A program made the translations under genes and the position numbers. From Devosia algicola (GTDB taxonomy: Bacteria; Pseudomonadota; Alphaproteobacteria; Rhizobiales; Devosiaceae), in NCBI RefSeq assembly GCF_028816455.1, contig NZ_CP118246.1, forward strand, positions 2,680,501 through 2,744,500: a stretch of 64,000 nucleotides of DNA, given 5' to 3'. The notes beneath the pieces are model-generated. The model saw only the letters and a list, made by a program, of their open reading frames with translations. It was not told the DNA's origin and made no database searches. The first letter of the stretch is position 1; the number at the start of each line of letters is the position of its first letter. Shown here piece by piece: positions 63,607-64,000 of this stretch.

Positions 63607-64000
63607 TGGCTGCGGTATTGCCGGTCCGACGCTGGCGTGGTGGTTGCGGCGCGACGGCCATGAGCCGGTATTGCTGGAACGCGCAAAACAGGTGCGGGAA
63701 GGCGGCTACATTATCGATTTCTGGGGCACCGGCTATGATGTCGCCGAACAGATGGGACTTTTGCCCGCCCTGAAGACGCGGGGCTACAATATGGAGCACC
63801 TGCTCACCGTAACCGCAGGCGGGCGGACGACATCATCGATAAACGCTACGGTCTTCGACACGCTCGCCGAGGGCCGCTATTTCAGTATTGCCCGCAGCGC
63901 CCTGTCGGCAGGAATTTTTCAGGCCTGCGAGGGCATCGAGACCCGCTTCGGTACCGAAGTCACGCAGATCGATGATCGCGGCGATCAGGTCATTGTCGGT
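63590..64000 (+). CDS. FAD-dependent monooxygenase, N-terminal part (runs off the window)
   Basis: The ATG at 63590 has AAGGAG upstream and reads MKIAINGCGIAGPTLAWWLRRDGHEPVLLERAKQVREGGYIIDFWGTGYDVAEQMGLLP, a FAD-binding start (GxGxxG variant GCGIAG) followed by the flavin monooxygenase pattern with ARSALSAGIFQACEG and GTEVTQIDD. 137 residues are visible. Relatives include hydroxylases and antibiotic-modifying TetX-like enzymes. Substrate unknown. Confidence 0.8.
   Translation, partial: MKIAINGCGIAGPTLAWWLRRDGHEPVLLERAKQVREGGYIIDFWGTGYDVAEQMGLLPALKTRGYNMEHLLTVTAGGRTTSSINATVFDTLAEGRYFSIARSALSAGIFQACEGIETRFGTEVTQIDDRGDQVIVG

Noticed and set aside
1..64000. CRISPR array or transposon ends
   Set aside because: No regularly spaced repeats and no transposase or terminal repeats were seen.

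Overview
The window looks like a chromosomal segment of an alphaproteobacterium of the order Hyphomicrobiales, possibly Devosia-like. The evidence is gene content: an Irr-type Fur regulator divergent from fabA-fabB, a RirA-type Rrf2 regulator, an ActS/ActR pair, MmcB, DUF2852, and the order rnd-lptC-lptA-lptB-rpoN. No plasmid or complete phage backbone is visible; the only phage-like gene is a KilA-N protein near a tRNA-Leu gene.

Layout. 0-7.4 kb: reductive pyrimidine catabolism (mmsA end, omega-amino-acid:pyruvate aminotransferase, RutR-like regulator, preT, a VOC protein, preA), with two RutR-box-like palindromes, plus small membrane proteins. 7.8-18.1 kb: RlpA, a receiver-like protein, an MFS carrier, MmcB, a beta-CASP hydrolase, ActRS, DUF2852, a YgjP-like peptidase and PBP1A. 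18.4-23.9 kb: an Ldh2-type dehydrogenase, motA-motB, and a divergent citrate synthase pair of which one member carries an N-terminal helix-turn-helix domain. 23.9-37 kb: a sugar island with an ABC importer, four Gfo/Idh/MocA oxidoreductases, a DUF993 aldolase-like protein, a TIM-barrel epimerase, and LysR and TetR regulators; a ROK regulator lies just beyond it. 37-43 kb: regulators (receiver, Crp-like, ROK, RirA), an ABC-F ATPase and an orphan protein. 43-47.3 kb: rpoN and the Lpt/rnd operon. 47.5-50 kb: small orphans, a thermonuclease fragment, the KilA-N gene and tRNA-Leu. 50-60.3 kb: housekeeping genes (NDUFA9-like, uppP, GST, queG, SDR, GNAT, hydrolase, infC, ribokinase, DUF1697, YdeI, NAT). 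60.4-64 kb: irr, fabA, fabB, and a TetR regulator overlapping an FAD monooxygenase that runs off the window.

The most striking property is not a gene. About nineteen genes, including the normally indispensable rpoN and infC, are broken by single-base frameshifts. Roughly twenty-one of these shifts have the same form: a GAGCT pentamer carrying one extra base, almost always GAGCCT. Removing that base restores the expected protein motif every time, and corrected gene lengths all become multiples of three. Most remaining shifts lie in runs of five or six identical bases. I read this as a systematic sequencing or assembly error, perhaps at a modified motif, and annotate these genes as whole CDSs spanning the shift.

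The best biological leads are the RutR-box regulon of the reductive pyrimidine pathway, an Irr (ICE-like) box on the rirA promoter, the HTH-citrate synthase pair with palindromic operators, the four-oxidoreductase sugar island with a shared GTTAC motif, and a BstA-like KilA-N gene.
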